A stretch of DNA of 64,000 nucleotides, from NCBI RefSeq assembly GCF_014837105.1, contig NZ_JACSPO010000004.1:168732-232731 (forward strand), read 5' to 3'. The notes under the pieces are model-generated. The model searched no databases and was not told the origin of the DNA. It saw only the letters and a list, made by a program, of their open reading frames with translations. A program made the position numbers and the translations under genes. The DNA is from Oceanitalea stevensii. GTDB taxonomy: Bacteria; Actinomycetota; Actinomycetes; Actinomycetales; Actinomycetaceae. Every line of letters begins with the position of its first letter. Within the stretch, counting starts at the first letter, position 1. Shown one piece after another: positions 1-8,182 of the stretch.

Positions 1-1
1 G

Positions 2-154
2 CTACCGGCCGCGCGACTCTTCACCGCCTGGGCGACGGGTTTCCTGCAGATGGAGCTCGCCGGGGCCTTCCGGCTCGGCGGGAGCGTCGACGAGGCCTTC
101 GACTACGGCCTCGAGCGCCTCCGCGCCGGCCTCACCACCGCGCCCCGCGGCTGA
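2..154 (+). CDS. TetR-family regulator, C-terminal end (partial)
   Basis: Only the last 50 codons are in the window, reading from base 2 to a TGA at 152-154. The pattern (WATGFLQMELAGAF, then EAFDYGLERLRAGL) resembles the ligand-binding C-terminal WHG-type domain of TetR/AcrR repressors, which ends in a helix carrying a small hydrophobic dimer face. The DNA-binding half lies outside, so neither ligand nor targets can be inferred. The assignment rests on a short stretch and is moderate at best. Confidence 0.5.
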   Translation, partial: LPAARLFTAWATGFLQMELAGAFRLGGSVDEAFDYGLERLRAGLTTAPRG

Positions 155-172
155 GGTTCCGTCGTCGGCCCG

Positions 173-457
173 TCAGCGGCGGAAGCGGAACGGGATGGGG
201 ATGCCGCCGCAGCAGCACACCCCCTGCACCTGGGTGGCCGCCAGCATGTTCGCCGCCTGGTAGCAGGCGACGAACCGGAGGACGGTCGGCACGACGCTCC
301 GGGCCACGCCCCGGCTGACGACGACGTCACGCACCGCTGCCGAGCACGACTGGCCTCCGTGGGCGACGAGGTGGGCGCAGGTCCACCCCTTCCGCGGGGA
401 CAGGCGCTGCTCGTACAGGCGGATCAGGGCATCTGCGGCGCGCGTGGCGGGTCCCAT
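173..457 (-). CDS. YidD-like small protein (membrane protein insertion factor family)
   Basis: 94 residues. The N-terminal half reads ALIRLYEQRLSPRKGW-C, then HGG-SCS, which matches the variant YidD signature (amphipathic helix, ISPxKG, Cys, SCS). Classical YidD proteins are small membrane-associated factors that help YidC insert membrane proteins. This copy is not next to rnpA/yidC, so it is probably the stand-alone variant. The C-terminus carries an unusual Cys triplet (VCCCGG) followed by PIPFRFRR, also seen as a Cys-rich tail in long variants. The ATG at 455-457 was chosen because the family similarity begins there; an upstream in-frame ATG would add 57 non-conserved residues and overlap the divergent gene. 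About 100 bp separate it from the divergent gene at 561. Confidence 0.6.
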   Translation of the reverse strand: MGPATRAADALIRLYEQRLSPRKGWTCAHLVAHGGQSCSAAVRDVVVSRGVARSVVPTVLRFVACYQAANMLAATQVQGVCCCGGIPIPFRFRR

Positions 458-560
458 CGCGTCACCGTAACGGCGTCCCCGCTCCGCGGCGCGGCGAGTG
501 ACACGCCCCGCCCCGCGGCGGTGGGTCTCGCCGCTGCCCGACGCCGTTACGCTGCCCGTC

Positions 561-1064
561 ATGGAGTCGCCCCGGAAGCAACGTCGCCCGGAGGCTGACC
601 AGACCGACGTCCGCCGGCTGTCCGCCACGGGGGTGGCGGTGCGGATCGCCGGGACCGTCGCGGCGCTCGGGGTGCTCGCCTACGGGCAGGTCGCCGACAC
701 CAACGACCTCTTCCCGCTCGGCACGCTCTCGCAGTTCGCCACGGCGCGGGACCTCAACGGCACCGTCCGGTCCACCTACCTGCTCGCCGACACCGCGACG
801 GAGGACGGCCGGCGGATCGCGATGAACGACCGGACGATCGGGGTGGCGCGCGCGGAGGTCGAGGGCCAGCTGCAGCGGATCCTCGACAACCCCGAGCTCA
901 TGCAGTCGCTCATCGACGGTTACGCGGCGCTCAAGCCGAACCGCGAGCCCGTCCAGACGCTCTACCTCATGCGCTCGGTCCAGCGGCTCGAGGACGGCTA
1001 CGTCGTCGGCGAGCCCGAGGAGGTCGAGCTGCTCCGCTGGGACTCGACCACGGAGGTGGGCTGA
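561..1064 (+). CDS. Membrane-anchored protein of unknown function, partner of the HTTM gene
   Basis: 167 residues with one N-terminal membrane segment (about residues 24-43, GVAVRIAGTVAALGVLAY) and a predicted extracytoplasmic domain that includes LFPLGTLSQF. No catalytic motif is visible. It ends 1 nt before the GTG of the next gene, so the two are almost certainly co-translated. Small single-span proteins of this layout accompany HTTM-domain proteins in actinobacteria, so a structural or accessory role for the HTTM protein is inferred. The ATG at 561 is preferred over the upstream in-frame start at 498, which would read through the divergent promoter region of the YidD-like gene. Confidence 0.6.
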   Translation: MESPRKQRRPEADQTDVRRLSATGVAVRIAGTVAALGVLAYGQVADTNDLFPLGTLSQFATARDLNGTVRSTYLLADTATEDGRRIAMNDRTIGVARAEVEGQLQRILDNPELMQSLIDGYAALKPNREPVQTLYLMRSVQRLEDGYVVGEPEEVELLRWDSTTEVG

Positions 1065-1065
1065 C

Positions 1066-1914
1066 GTGCGCGCCGTCGTCGGCTGGCTCACCCGCCCGGT
1101 CCCGCTGGCCCGGGTCGCCGCGTTCCGCGCGCTCGTCTACGCCTTCGTCATCTGGGACGTCCTGTTCAACTTCGACGACGTCATCCAGCACTCCCACGTC
1201 CCCGAGCTCTACCAGCCCACCCTGCTGGCGCGGCTCGTCCACCTGCCGCCGCTGAGCACCGCGGTGTCCTGGGCGCTGCTCGCCGCGCTCCTGCTCTCCT
1301 GTGTGCTCGCCATCGCCGGTCGGGCGCAGCGCCTCGCCGGCTGGGGCGCCGCGCTCACCTTCTGGGTGTGGGCGCTGAACTCGCAGGGCTTCTCCTACGT
1401 CCAGCACGACCACATGGCGCTCATGATCGCCACCCTCGTGCTGCCGACGGTCGGGGTGGCCCACTACCGCGACCACCGGCTCTCCCAGGCCGCCGGCTGG
1501 GCGATGCGGACCGTCCAGATCGCCACCGTCCTCACCTATTTCGGCTCGGTGTTCGCCAAGTGGTCCCGGGCGGGAAGCCTCGTCACCTGGGCCAACGGCT
1601 CGGTGCTCACCTGGGCGATCGTGCGGCGCGGCTCCCACTTCGTGGAGTGGACGCTGGCGTACCCGATGCTCCTGCGCGCGGCGCAGTGGGGCTCGCTCGC
1701 GCTGGAGATCCTCTCCCCGGTGGTCCTGTTCCTCCGAGGGCGGTGGCTCTACCTCGCCATCGGATGCTTCCTCTCCTTCCACCTCGCCACCTTCATCGCC
1801 ATGGGCATCCACTTCCTGCCCACGGTGGTGTGCTGGTTCGCCTTCCTCCCGTTGGAGAGGGTTACCGAGCGGGTCGTTGCGCGTCGCGCGCGGGTGAGCA
1901 GCGTGGCGGCCTGA
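1066..1914 (+). CDS. HTTM-domain polytopic membrane protein
   Basis: 282 residues, GTG start, several hydrophobic segments. The HTTM (horizontally transferred transmembrane, gamma-carboxylase-like) pattern is clear: an N-terminal RVAAFRALVYAFVIWD, a central QHDHMALMIATLVLPTVG, then a helix with FGSVFAKWSRAG and a late SFHLATFIAMGIHFLPTVV. The family shares the membrane fold of vitamin K-dependent gamma-glutamyl carboxylase, but bacterial members are mostly uncharacterised, so no reaction is assigned. It follows its partner (561-1064) with a 1-nt gap. The Arg-rich C-terminus suggests a cytoplasmic end. Confidence 0.75.
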   Translation: MRAVVGWLTRPVPLARVAAFRALVYAFVIWDVLFNFDDVIQHSHVPELYQPTLLARLVHLPPLSTAVSWALLAALLLSCVLAIAGRAQRLAGWGAALTFWVWALNSQGFSYVQHDHMALMIATLVLPTVGVAHYRDHRLSQAAGWAMRTVQIATVLTYFGSVFAKWSRAGSLVTWANGSVLTWAIVRRGSHFVEWTLAYPMLLRAAQWGSLALEILSPVVLFLRGRWLYLAIGCFLSFHLATFIAMGIHFLPTVVCWFAFLPLERVTERVVARRARVSSVAA

Positions 1915-1996
1915 CGGTCGCCGATCGCATCGGGCCAGGATTGTCGGGTCCGGGCGTAGCGCCGGCGCGCACGCTGGTGTGTGAAAGGAGGACCCC

Positions 1997-2863
1997 ATGA
2001 TCGGCACGCTCAACGCCCTGGTCGACCTCGTCGAGCAGAGCCACGACGAGACGCTCGACGTCACCCGGTTCGCCCGCGAGCACGGCACCACGGAGTACCA
2101 CCTGCGCCGGATGTTCTCGGCCCTCGCCGGGATGCCGCTGTCGGAGTACGTGCGGCGTCGGCGGATGACGCTCGCGGCCGCGGACCTCGTGCGCGGCGAG
2201 CCGAACCTGCTCGAGCTGGCCGTGCGTTACGGCTACGGCTCGGTCGAGGCCTTCGGACGAGCATTCCGGGCGGTGCACGGCACGAGCCCGGCCGAGGTGC
2301 GCCGCCATGGTGGTCCGCTCAGCACACAACCCATGCTCCGGTTCCGCCTGAGCGTCGAAGGGAGCGTCCCCATGGACGTCACGATCACCGACCGCCCCGC
2401 CTTCACCCTCGCCGGCCACGCGGCGCGGGTGCCGCTCATCCACGAGGGGGTGAACCCGCACATCCAGGCGCACATCGCGTCGATCGCCCCCGAGGAGCAT
2501 GGACGGCTCAAGTCGCTCGGCGACACCGAGCCCGCCGGCATCCTCGCGGTCACGGCGGGTCTCGAGCCCGACGCTCCGGAGGGCGCCGAGCTCACATACC
2601 TGCACGCCGTCGCCCTGCGCGCCGGGACGGCGGTTCCAACGGACCTCGACTCCCTGCCCGTGGAGGCCGGCACGTGGGCGGTGTTCCACTCGAGCGGGCC
2701 GTTCCCGGACACCCTGCAGCAGACCTACGCGGCGACGGCGACCGACTGGTTCCCCTCCAACCCGTGGCGGCTGCGTCCCGGCCCCTCGATCCTGCGCTAC
2801 CTCGAGCTCACCGACACCCACGCCACCTGCGAGATCTGGATGCCGATCGAGGGGGCCGGCTGA
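1997..2863 (+). CDS. AraC-family regulator with GyrI-like effector domain
   Basis: 288 residues; the ATG is preceded by AAAGGAGG at good spacing. Residues about 8-105 form the double helix-turn-helix AraC DNA-binding domain, with the hallmark second helix NLLELAVRYGYGSVEAFGRAFRAVHGTSPAEVR split across about residues 70-105. Residues about 125-288 look like a GyrI/SOUL-like small-molecule binding domain (PMDVTITDRPAFTLAGHAARVPL, and WMPIEGAG at the end), which in Rob/BmrR-type regulators senses hydrophobic compounds. It stands alone, ahead of a convergent peptidase gene, so its regulon is not visible. It probably activates an efflux or stress response, but that is inference. Confidence 0.85.
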   Translation: MIGTLNALVDLVEQSHDETLDVTRFAREHGTTEYHLRRMFSALAGMPLSEYVRRRRMTLAAADLVRGEPNLLELAVRYGYGSVEAFGRAFRAVHGTSPAEVRRHGGPLSTQPMLRFRLSVEGSVPMDVTITDRPAFTLAGHAARVPLIHEGVNPHIQAHIASIAPEEHGRLKSLGDTEPAGILAVTAGLEPDAPEGAELTYLHAVALRAGTAVPTDLDSLPVEAGTWAVFHSSGPFPDTLQQTYAATATDWFPSNPWRLRPGPSILRYLELTDTHATCEIWMPIEGAG

Positions 2864-2874
2864 CCCGAGGCCTT

Positions 2875-2917
2875 AGGTGTGGAGTATTCGCCGCCAGGGG
2901 TCCGGTGCTCCACACCT
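2875..2917. terminator. Hairpin between convergent AraC and S9 peptidase genes
   Basis: AGGTGTGGAG (2875-2884) pairs perfectly with CTCCACACCT (2908-2917) across a 23-nt loop. It sits in the 77-bp gap between two convergent stop codons, so it could end transcription from both sides. There is no T-run, as is usual in high-GC actinobacteria. Confidence 0.55.
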
Positions 2918-2940
2918 GAGCGAGCAGGCCGAGCCCGAGC

Positions 2941-4764
2941 TCACCGTCCCAGGTGCCGCCCGAGGAACTCGATCGCTGCCGGGTAGGCGTCCTGGCGGTT
3001 CTCGCGCTTGGCCAGGCCGTGGCCCTCGTCCTCGTAGACGCGCAGCTCGCAGTCGACGCCGCGGCCGGCGAGGGCGTTGCGGATCTGCTCGGCCTCGCTG
3101 AGCGGCACCCGCGGGTCGTTGGCACCGTGGATCACGAACAGCGGCGCGACGATGTCGTCGAGGTAGGTGATCGGGGATGCGGACTCGAGGAAGTCGCGGT
3201 CCTCGGCGAGGCTGCCGTACTCACGCTCCCGGTAGGCCACCCGGTAGGGCGAGGTGTTCTCGAGAAAGGTGACGAGCGAGCTGATCCCGACGATGTCGAC
3301 GCCCGCCGCCCACCGCTCCGGCTGCATCGCCACACCCGCCAGCACCATGTAGCCGCCGTAGGAGCCGCCCCACAGCGCGCTGCGCGCCGGGTCCAGCCCC
3401 TGCGCGGGCAGCCACTCGTGGATGGCGGCGAGGTCGGCCACCGAGCTGAGGCGCAGACGGACGTCGTCGAGGGAGTACCAGCGCTTGCCGTACGTCGTCG
3501 AGCCGCGGACGTTCGGGACGAGCACGGTGAGCCCGGCCGAGACGAGCGCCTGGACCACCGGGCTGAAGCTCTGCATCGACGCGGACTCCGGGCCGCCGTG
3601 GATGAGCAGCACCGACGCGCCCTCGAGCGCGGCGTCCGCACTAGCGGGGGAGTAGCGGAACAGCGGCACCTCCTCGCCGTCGGGCGTCGGCACGCGGTGC
3701 ACCGTGGGCGCGGCGAGCTGCCCGCGCAGGTCGCCGGGCACCTCGACCGCCGCGAGCGGGGTGGACGCGCCCGTCGCCACGTCCACGAGGTGGAGGCTCG
3801 ACGGGTCGGTGGGCGTGGACAGCGTGACGACGACGCGCCGCTCGTCCGCCGCCCACACGACGTCGGGCACCCCCTCCCCGGGCAGGTCGACGTCGCAGCG
3901 GAAGGCGCCGTCGCCGTCGTGCACGGCGAGGGTGACGACGCCGTCACGCACGGTCCCGACGACCATCGCCCGTCCGGACGGGGAGGCCCACAGCCGCAGG
4001 TCGTGCGCCTCGTCGGTGACGAGCCAGCTCCAGTCCCGCCCGTCGAGGGACACGCGGGCGACGCCGGTGAACTCGCGCTCGTGGTTGGACTCGACGAGCA
4101 GCGCCTCGTCCCCGGGCGTCCACGCGACCTGCGAGTGACGGGCGTGCTCGTCGGGGTCGGTGACGGCGCCGTCGCCGACGGCGCGCGGCCCGGACACACG
4201 CACGAGCGTCGAGGCGGGCCGCAGGCTGAGGCCGGTCACGGCGACGGAGCCGTGGTCGTGGGAGACGGCGGCCGCGGCGACGTAGCCCCCGCCGTCGTGC
4301 ACCACCCGCTCCTGCCCCGTCGCGAGGTCGCGGACGACGACGTCCATGTCGACGCCGTTGCGGCGGTTGGTGTGGAAGACGAGCGAGCCGGCGGTGACGT
4401 CCTGGAGCACGTGCATGTAGCGGCGGTCGTGGACGAGGGGCGTGAGTCCGTCCAGCGCCACCGGCTCGGTGGGCGGAGCGCTGAGGTCGAGGAGCGAGAG
4501 CTGCATGAGCTCGTCCCCGTCGGTGTCGTGCTGGACGACGACGGCGCGGCTGCCCGGGACGTACCGGCCCGAGCAGCGGCTCGGCAGCGCGGTGAGGGGC
4601 GTGCGAGTCCCGTCCGGCGCGATCTCGACGAGCTGGACGGTGCCGAGCTCGTCGTGCCCGGCGAGGACGCGGCCGGCGTCGTCGACGTCGAAGGCCACCC
4701 ACGTGCGTAGGTCGAGGAGGGAACGGACGACGGTCTCGGTGTCGGTGCTCACGCCCTCGAACAT
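2941..4764 (-). CDS. S9-family serine peptidase (acylaminoacyl/dipeptidyl peptidase-like)
   Basis: 607 residues. The first ~350 residues are a beta-propeller-like repeat region (YMHVLQDVTAGSLVFHTN and similar blades). The C-terminal ~250 residues are an alpha/beta hydrolase: LLIHGGPESAS oxyanion loop, nucleophile Ser468 in GGSYGG, Asp550 in GANDPRVPL and His582 in DEGHGLAKREN. All three catalytic residues are present, so the enzyme should be active, cleaving short peptides N-terminal to the substrate C-end. No signal peptide is seen, so it is probably cytoplasmic. It is monocistronic and divergent from the YCII/sigma pair. The ATG at 4764 is the only good upstream start, although a GTG four codons in is possible. 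Confidence 0.9.
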   Translation of the reverse strand: MFEGVSTDTETVVRSLLDLRTWVAFDVDDAGRVLAGHDELGTVQLVEIAPDGTRTPLTALPSRCSGRYVPGSRAVVVQHDTDGDELMQLSLLDLSAPPTEPVALDGLTPLVHDRRYMHVLQDVTAGSLVFHTNRRNGVDMDVVVRDLATGQERVVHDGGGYVAAAAVSHDHGSVAVTGLSLRPASTLVRVSGPRAVGDGAVTDPDEHARHSQVAWTPGDEALLVESNHEREFTGVARVSLDGRDWSWLVTDEAHDLRLWASPSGRAMVVGTVRDGVVTLAVHDGDGAFRCDVDLPGEGVPDVVWAADERRVVVTLSTPTDPSSLHLVDVATGASTPLAAVEVPGDLRGQLAAPTVHRVPTPDGEEVPLFRYSPASADAALEGASVLLIHGGPESASMQSFSPVVQALVSAGLTVLVPNVRGSTTYGKRWYSLDDVRLRLSSVADLAAIHEWLPAQGLDPARSALWGGSYGGYMVLAGVAMQPERWAAGVDIVGISSLVTFLENTSPYRVAYREREYGSLAEDRDFLESASPITYLDDIVAPLFVIHGANDPRVPLSEAEQIRNALAGRGVDCELRVYEDEGHGLAKRENRQDAYPAAIEFLGRHLGR

Positions 4765-4853
4765 ATCTCCGCCTCCCGCGGTGTCGATTCGGGAGCCCCT
4801 CGCGCGACATCATGGTGACGGCGCCTCCGCCGTCCCTGACGAGAGGAACGACG

Positions 4854-5210
4854 ATGAAGTACCTGGTCATGTTGATCGGCGACGGCGACCTGCCCCCGTG
4901 GAGCACGCTGAGCCCCGAGGAGCAGGCGGCGGCGATGCAGCGCTTCGCGGACTTCGACGCCGCGTGCGAGGCGTGCGACGGCGTGGAGATCCTTGCGGGG
5001 GAGGCGCTCGGCCAGGGACCGGGGGCCGCCACGGTGATGAGGACTCGCGCAGGGAGGATGACGCTCACCGAGGGGCCCTACGCCGAGGTGCTCGAGGGGC
5101 TCGGCGGCTTCTACCTCGTCGAGGTGCCGGACCACGACGTCCTCGTCGAGCTGCTCACCGCGCTGCCCCCGTACGACATCCAGCTCTCACCGGTCGTCGA
5201 CCCGTACTGA
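4854..5210 (+). CDS. YCII-related (DGPF-type) protein linked to ECF42 sigma factor
   Basis: 118 residues, ATG preceded by GAGAGGAAC. It has the family start MKYLVMLI and the core TLTEGPYAEVLEGLGGFYLVEV, in which the usual DGPF motif reads EGPY. These small ferredoxin-like-fold proteins are the standard genomic partners of ECF42 sigma factors, which lie immediately downstream here (2-nt gap to the GTG). Published work on the family links the pair to stress or antibiotic responses, but the molecular role of the YCII protein is not settled. Confidence 0.85.
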   Translation: MKYLVMLIGDGDLPPWSTLSPEEQAAAMQRFADFDAACEACDGVEILAGEALGQGPGAATVMRTRAGRMTLTEGPYAEVLEGLGGFYLVEVPDHDVLVELLTALPPYDIQLSPVVDPY

Positions 5211-5212
5211 CC

Positions 5213-6475
5213 GTGCCGCGCGGCGTCCTCGACGAGGTCTGGCGGACCCACTGGGGCCGTCTCCTCGGGCAGCTCATCCACCGGTTCGGACGCCCGGACC
5301 TCGTCGAGGACGCGCTCGCCGACGCCTTCGCCGAGGCGGCCTCCCGCTGGCCCGTCGAGGGGGTGCCGGACAACCCGGTCGGGTGGGTGCGGACCGTCGC
5401 CCACCGCCGGGTGGTCGACGCGCTGCGCCGGGAGGGAACCGCCCGTGCCAAGGCCCACCTCCTCGTCGACGACGACGTCGCGTCCCCGGCGGACGCGCCA
5501 GACCCGCCGGGCGCCGACACCGACGACCGGCTGGCCCTCCTCCTCATGGCGACCCACCCCGCGCTCGCCGAGGAGGTCCGGCCGGCGCTCGCGCTCCGGT
5601 TCGTCCTCGGGGTGCCGACCGCGGACATCGCGCGCCTCTTCCTCGTCCCCCAGGCGACCATGGCGGCCCGGCTCACCCGCGCGAAGCGGCGGCTCACGAC
5701 GGCGGGGATCCCGTTCACCGTGCCGGACGCGGCCGAGTGGCCGGATCGGCTCGACGACGTCGCGCGGGCGGTCTACCTCGCCTTCACCGCGGCGTACGCC
5801 CCGTCCGGGGGAGAGGACGTCCTCCGCGTCGCCGAGGCGGGGGAGGCGGTGCGCCTCGCCGGCCTGGCTGCCGAGCTGCTCCCCGGCCAGCCCGTGCTCG
5901 AGGCGCTCGCGGCCCTGCTCACGCTCCAGCACGCGCGCCGTGACGCGCGCACCTCGCCCGCCGGCCGTCCGGTGCGGCTCGCCGACCAGGACCGCAGCCG
6001 CTGGCGGCGCGAGGAGATCGACGCCGGCCTGCGCCGGCTCACCGCGCTCACGCCGACCAGCGGCCTCGCGGAGGAGCTGCGCCTCCAGGCCCTGGTCGCC
6101 GCCTTCCACGACACCGCGGCGAGCCACGCCGAGACCGACTGGGCGGCGATCGCCCGCACGTACGCGCGGCTGGAGGAGCTCACCGGCTCAGCGGTGGTCC
6201 GGCTCAACCGGGCGGTCGCCGTCGGCGAGGCGTCGGGTCCGATGGCCGGGCTCGCCGTGCTGCGAGCCGCGGCGGACCAGCTGCCGGGCCACCACCGGGT
6301 CGCTCTCGTGCGCGCCGAGCTGCTGCGCCGCGACGGTGAGGTCGCGCTCGCCGCAGCGGCGTACGACGAGGCCGCCGCGACCTGCCCCGACGGCGTGGAG
6401 CGCGATCACATCCGCGAGCGGCGCGCGAGCCTCACCGCCCCCGGGCGCGCTGACGCGGACGGGGGCGGTCACTAG
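5213..6475 (+). CDS. ECF42-type RNA polymerase sigma factor with TPR-like C-terminus
   Basis: 420 residues from GTG 5213, two bases after the YCII stop. The sigma region 2 core is GRPDLVEDALADAFAEA (about residues 23-40), followed by the promoter-melting helix NPVGWVRTVAHRRVVDALRRE. Region 4 is around residues 115-165 (IARLFLVPQATMAARLTRAKRRL). The long C-terminal half carries the conserved RLNRAVAVGEASGP and DEAAATCPDGVERDHIRERRASL patterns of the TPR-like extension that replaces anti-sigma control in this group. The translational coupling to the YCII gene and the length (about 400) fit ECF42. It probably directs its own operon and a small regulon. Confidence 0.9.
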   Translation: MPRGVLDEVWRTHWGRLLGQLIHRFGRPDLVEDALADAFAEAASRWPVEGVPDNPVGWVRTVAHRRVVDALRREGTARAKAHLLVDDDVASPADAPDPPGADTDDRLALLLMATHPALAEEVRPALALRFVLGVPTADIARLFLVPQATMAARLTRAKRRLTTAGIPFTVPDAAEWPDRLDDVARAVYLAFTAAYAPSGGEDVLRVAEAGEAVRLAGLAAELLPGQPVLEALAALLTLQHARRDARTSPAGRPVRLADQDRSRWRREEIDAGLRRLTALTPTSGLAEELRLQALVAAFHDTAASHAETDWAAIARTYARLEELTGSAVVRLNRAVAVGEASGPMAGLAVLRAAADQLPGHHRVALVRAELLRRDGEVALAAAAYDEAAATCPDGVERDHIRERRASLTAPGRADADGGGH

Positions 6476-6485
6476 GGTTCGGCAC

Positions 6486-7058
6486 ATGCGCGAGGAGAAG
6501 TTGGGACGGCTCCAGGTGGTGTGCGGGCCGATGTTCGCCGGGAAGTCCGAGGAGCTGCTGCGGCGGGTGCGCCGCGCGCAGCTCGCCGGCCTCGCCGTCG
6601 AGGTCGTCAACCACTCGTGGGACGAGCGGCACGGCGCGGGGCGGGTGGCCTCCCACGCCGGGCTCAGCATCCCCTCCCGCGCGGCGAGCGACGTGCGCCC
6701 GTTCGAGCTGCTCCTCGAGGGGCGCGCGCCGGACCTCCTCGCGATCGACGAGGCCCAGTTCTTCGGGGACGGACTCGTCCCCGTGGTCGAGGCGCTGGTC
6801 CTCGCGGGGACGACCGTCGTCGTCGCCGGGCTGTGCGTCACCTTCGACGGTCGCCCCTTCGAGCCGCTGCCCGCGCTCATGGCGATCGCCGACGACGTCA
6901 CGAAGCTCACCGCCGTCTGCGCCGTGTGCGGGCGCGACGCCCCCTTCCACGTCCGCACGGCCGCCGGCGAGGTCGGGGACGCGACCGTCCCCGCCACCGA
7001 GCACGTCGGCGGCACGGAGGCCTACGAGGCACGCTGCCGGCTCCACCTGCGGGGCTGA
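6486..7058 (+). CDS. tdk: Thymidine kinase
   Basis: 190 residues. It phosphorylates thymidine with ATP in pyrimidine salvage. Visible motifs are the P-loop GPMFAGKSEELLRR (residues about 12-25), IDEAQFF (Walker B with catalytic Glu), the substrate lasso region after GLCVTFDGRPFEP, and the zinc site CAVCG with the C-terminal pair CRLH. The last ligand is His instead of Cys, a known variant in type II thymidine kinases. It lies 10 nt after the sigma factor stop and may share its transcript by read-through, though no functional link is obvious. Confidence 0.95.
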   Translation: MREEKLGRLQVVCGPMFAGKSEELLRRVRRAQLAGLAVEVVNHSWDERHGAGRVASHAGLSIPSRAASDVRPFELLLEGRAPDLLAIDEAQFFGDGLVPVVEALVLAGTTVVVAGLCVTFDGRPFEPLPALMAIADDVTKLTAVCAVCGRDAPFHVRTAAGEVGDATVPATEHVGGTEAYEARCRLHLRG

Positions 7059-7147
7059 GCGGGACGTGCGCTTTGGGCGGCCCCCCGGGGACGCCCTAGA
7101 TTCGGGCGCGGCGCCGCCCGGCGTCGTCACCGTGACGAGAGGACCCC

Positions 7148-7894
7148 GTGCCCCACCGCACGCTCGACCTGCCCCGCCGCACCCGGCTGCTCGCGGACGA
7201 CCTCACCCGCGGCTGGCTCGTCGCCCCGGTCCTCGCCGTCGCCGCGCTGCTCGTCATCCTCACGCCGGTGCTCGACGTCCCCGACGACCAGCGGCCGCTC
7301 GCGGTCGTCCTCGTCCTGTACGGCGTCCTGCTCCTCGCCTACCCCGCGCTCACCCTCCTGGCCTTCGCCGGCCTGTCCGGGGCCGCGCTCACCTCCGCCC
7401 TCGGCGAGGCACGCCGTCGCCAGCTCCGTCGGCCCACCTGGGTGCGCCGCGCGCTGGGGTGGCGGGACGACGGCGTGGGCGGGGACGGCCCGTCCTGGCC
7501 GGTCCTCCTCGCGCTCGGCTCCCTCGTCGTCGCGGTCTGGCTCATCGTCTCGGAGTCGATGCGCGACTCCGGCTTCCTCGTCGCCGGGAGCATCGTCATG
7601 ATCATTCTCGCGTGGGGCGGCAGCCTCGTCGCCTACGCCGTCCACACGGCCCGCCTCGACGCCGTCAGTGGCGGCCTGCGCTTCCCCGAGGACGGGACTC
7701 CCGGTGCGCAGGAGCGTCACTTCTCGGACTACCTCTACCTCTCCCTCGGCGTCCAGGCGGCCTTCGGTCCTGCGGACGTCCAGGCGACGTCGGCGCGCAT
7801 GCGCCGCACCCTGGCCGGCCACATGCTCGTCGGCTGGACCTTCAACACCGTCGTTCTCGCCGCCGTCGTCTCCTTCCTCGTCGGCCTGCGCTGA
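7148..7894 (+). CDS. DUF1345-family membrane protein
   Basis: 248 residues, GTG start. Six or so hydrophobic segments are seen: two near the N-terminus (APVLAVAALLVILTPVL, VVLVLYGVLLLAYPALTLLAF), two central (VLLALGSLVVAVWLIV, IVMIILAWGGSLVAYAVH) and one or two at the C-end (WTFNTVVLAAVVSFLVG). The stretch HFSDYLYLSLGVQAAFGPADVQ-TS followed by MRRTLAGHMLVGWTFNTV is the DUF1345 signature. The function of the family is unknown. The stop codon lies inside the first unit of the downstream tandem repeat. Confidence 0.75.
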   Translation: MPHRTLDLPRRTRLLADDLTRGWLVAPVLAVAALLVILTPVLDVPDDQRPLAVVLVLYGVLLLAYPALTLLAFAGLSGAALTSALGEARRRQLRRPTWVRRALGWRDDGVGGDGPSWPVLLALGSLVVAVWLIVSESMRDSGFLVAGSIVMIILAWGGSLVAYAVHTARLDAVSGGLRFPEDGTPGAQERHFSDYLYLSLGVQAAFGPADVQATSARMRRTLAGHMLVGWTFNTVVLAAVVSFLVGLR

Positions 7895-8109
7895 GCCGGG
7901 TGGGCGGGATCCCGCTGTCGGCGGGAGGGAGGTGGGCGGCCTCGGCTGAGCCGGGTGGGCGGGATCCCGCTGTCGGCGCGAGGGAGGTGGGCGGCCTGCG
8001 CTGAGCCGCGCGGGCGGGATCCCGCTGTCGGCGGGAGTGAGGTGGGCGGCCTGCGCTGAGCCGCGCGGGCGGGATCCCGCTGTCGGCGCGAGGGGGGTGG
8101 GCCGTGTGC
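7890..8109. repeat. Four tandem ~55-bp repeats containing the GCTGTCGGCG core
   Basis: Four near-identical 55-bp units start at 7890, 7945, 8000 and 8055. Each contains GGGATCCCGCTGTCGGCG (7906-7923, 7961-7978, 8016-8033, 8071-8088) followed by a G-rich stretch ending GGTGGGCGGCC. Units alternate between GGCGGGAG and GGCGCGAG and between GGGTGGG and GCGCGGG, so they arose by duplication and then drifted or converted. The array fills the gap between the DUF1345 gene and putA. The same core recurs near 35.2 and 51.4-51.9 kb. No promoter or coding potential is visible inside. Confidence 0.85.
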
Positions 8110-8182
8110 CGCGGGTGGGCGGGTCGTGGGAACCTGGGAGGACCGACAAGCTCTTGCACCGGGCGATCCCCGAGGAGGCGTC

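Noticed and set aside
7890..8109. CRISPR-like array in the tandem repeats
   Set aside because: Units are contiguous 55-bp duplications with no unique spacers, and no cas gene is present.
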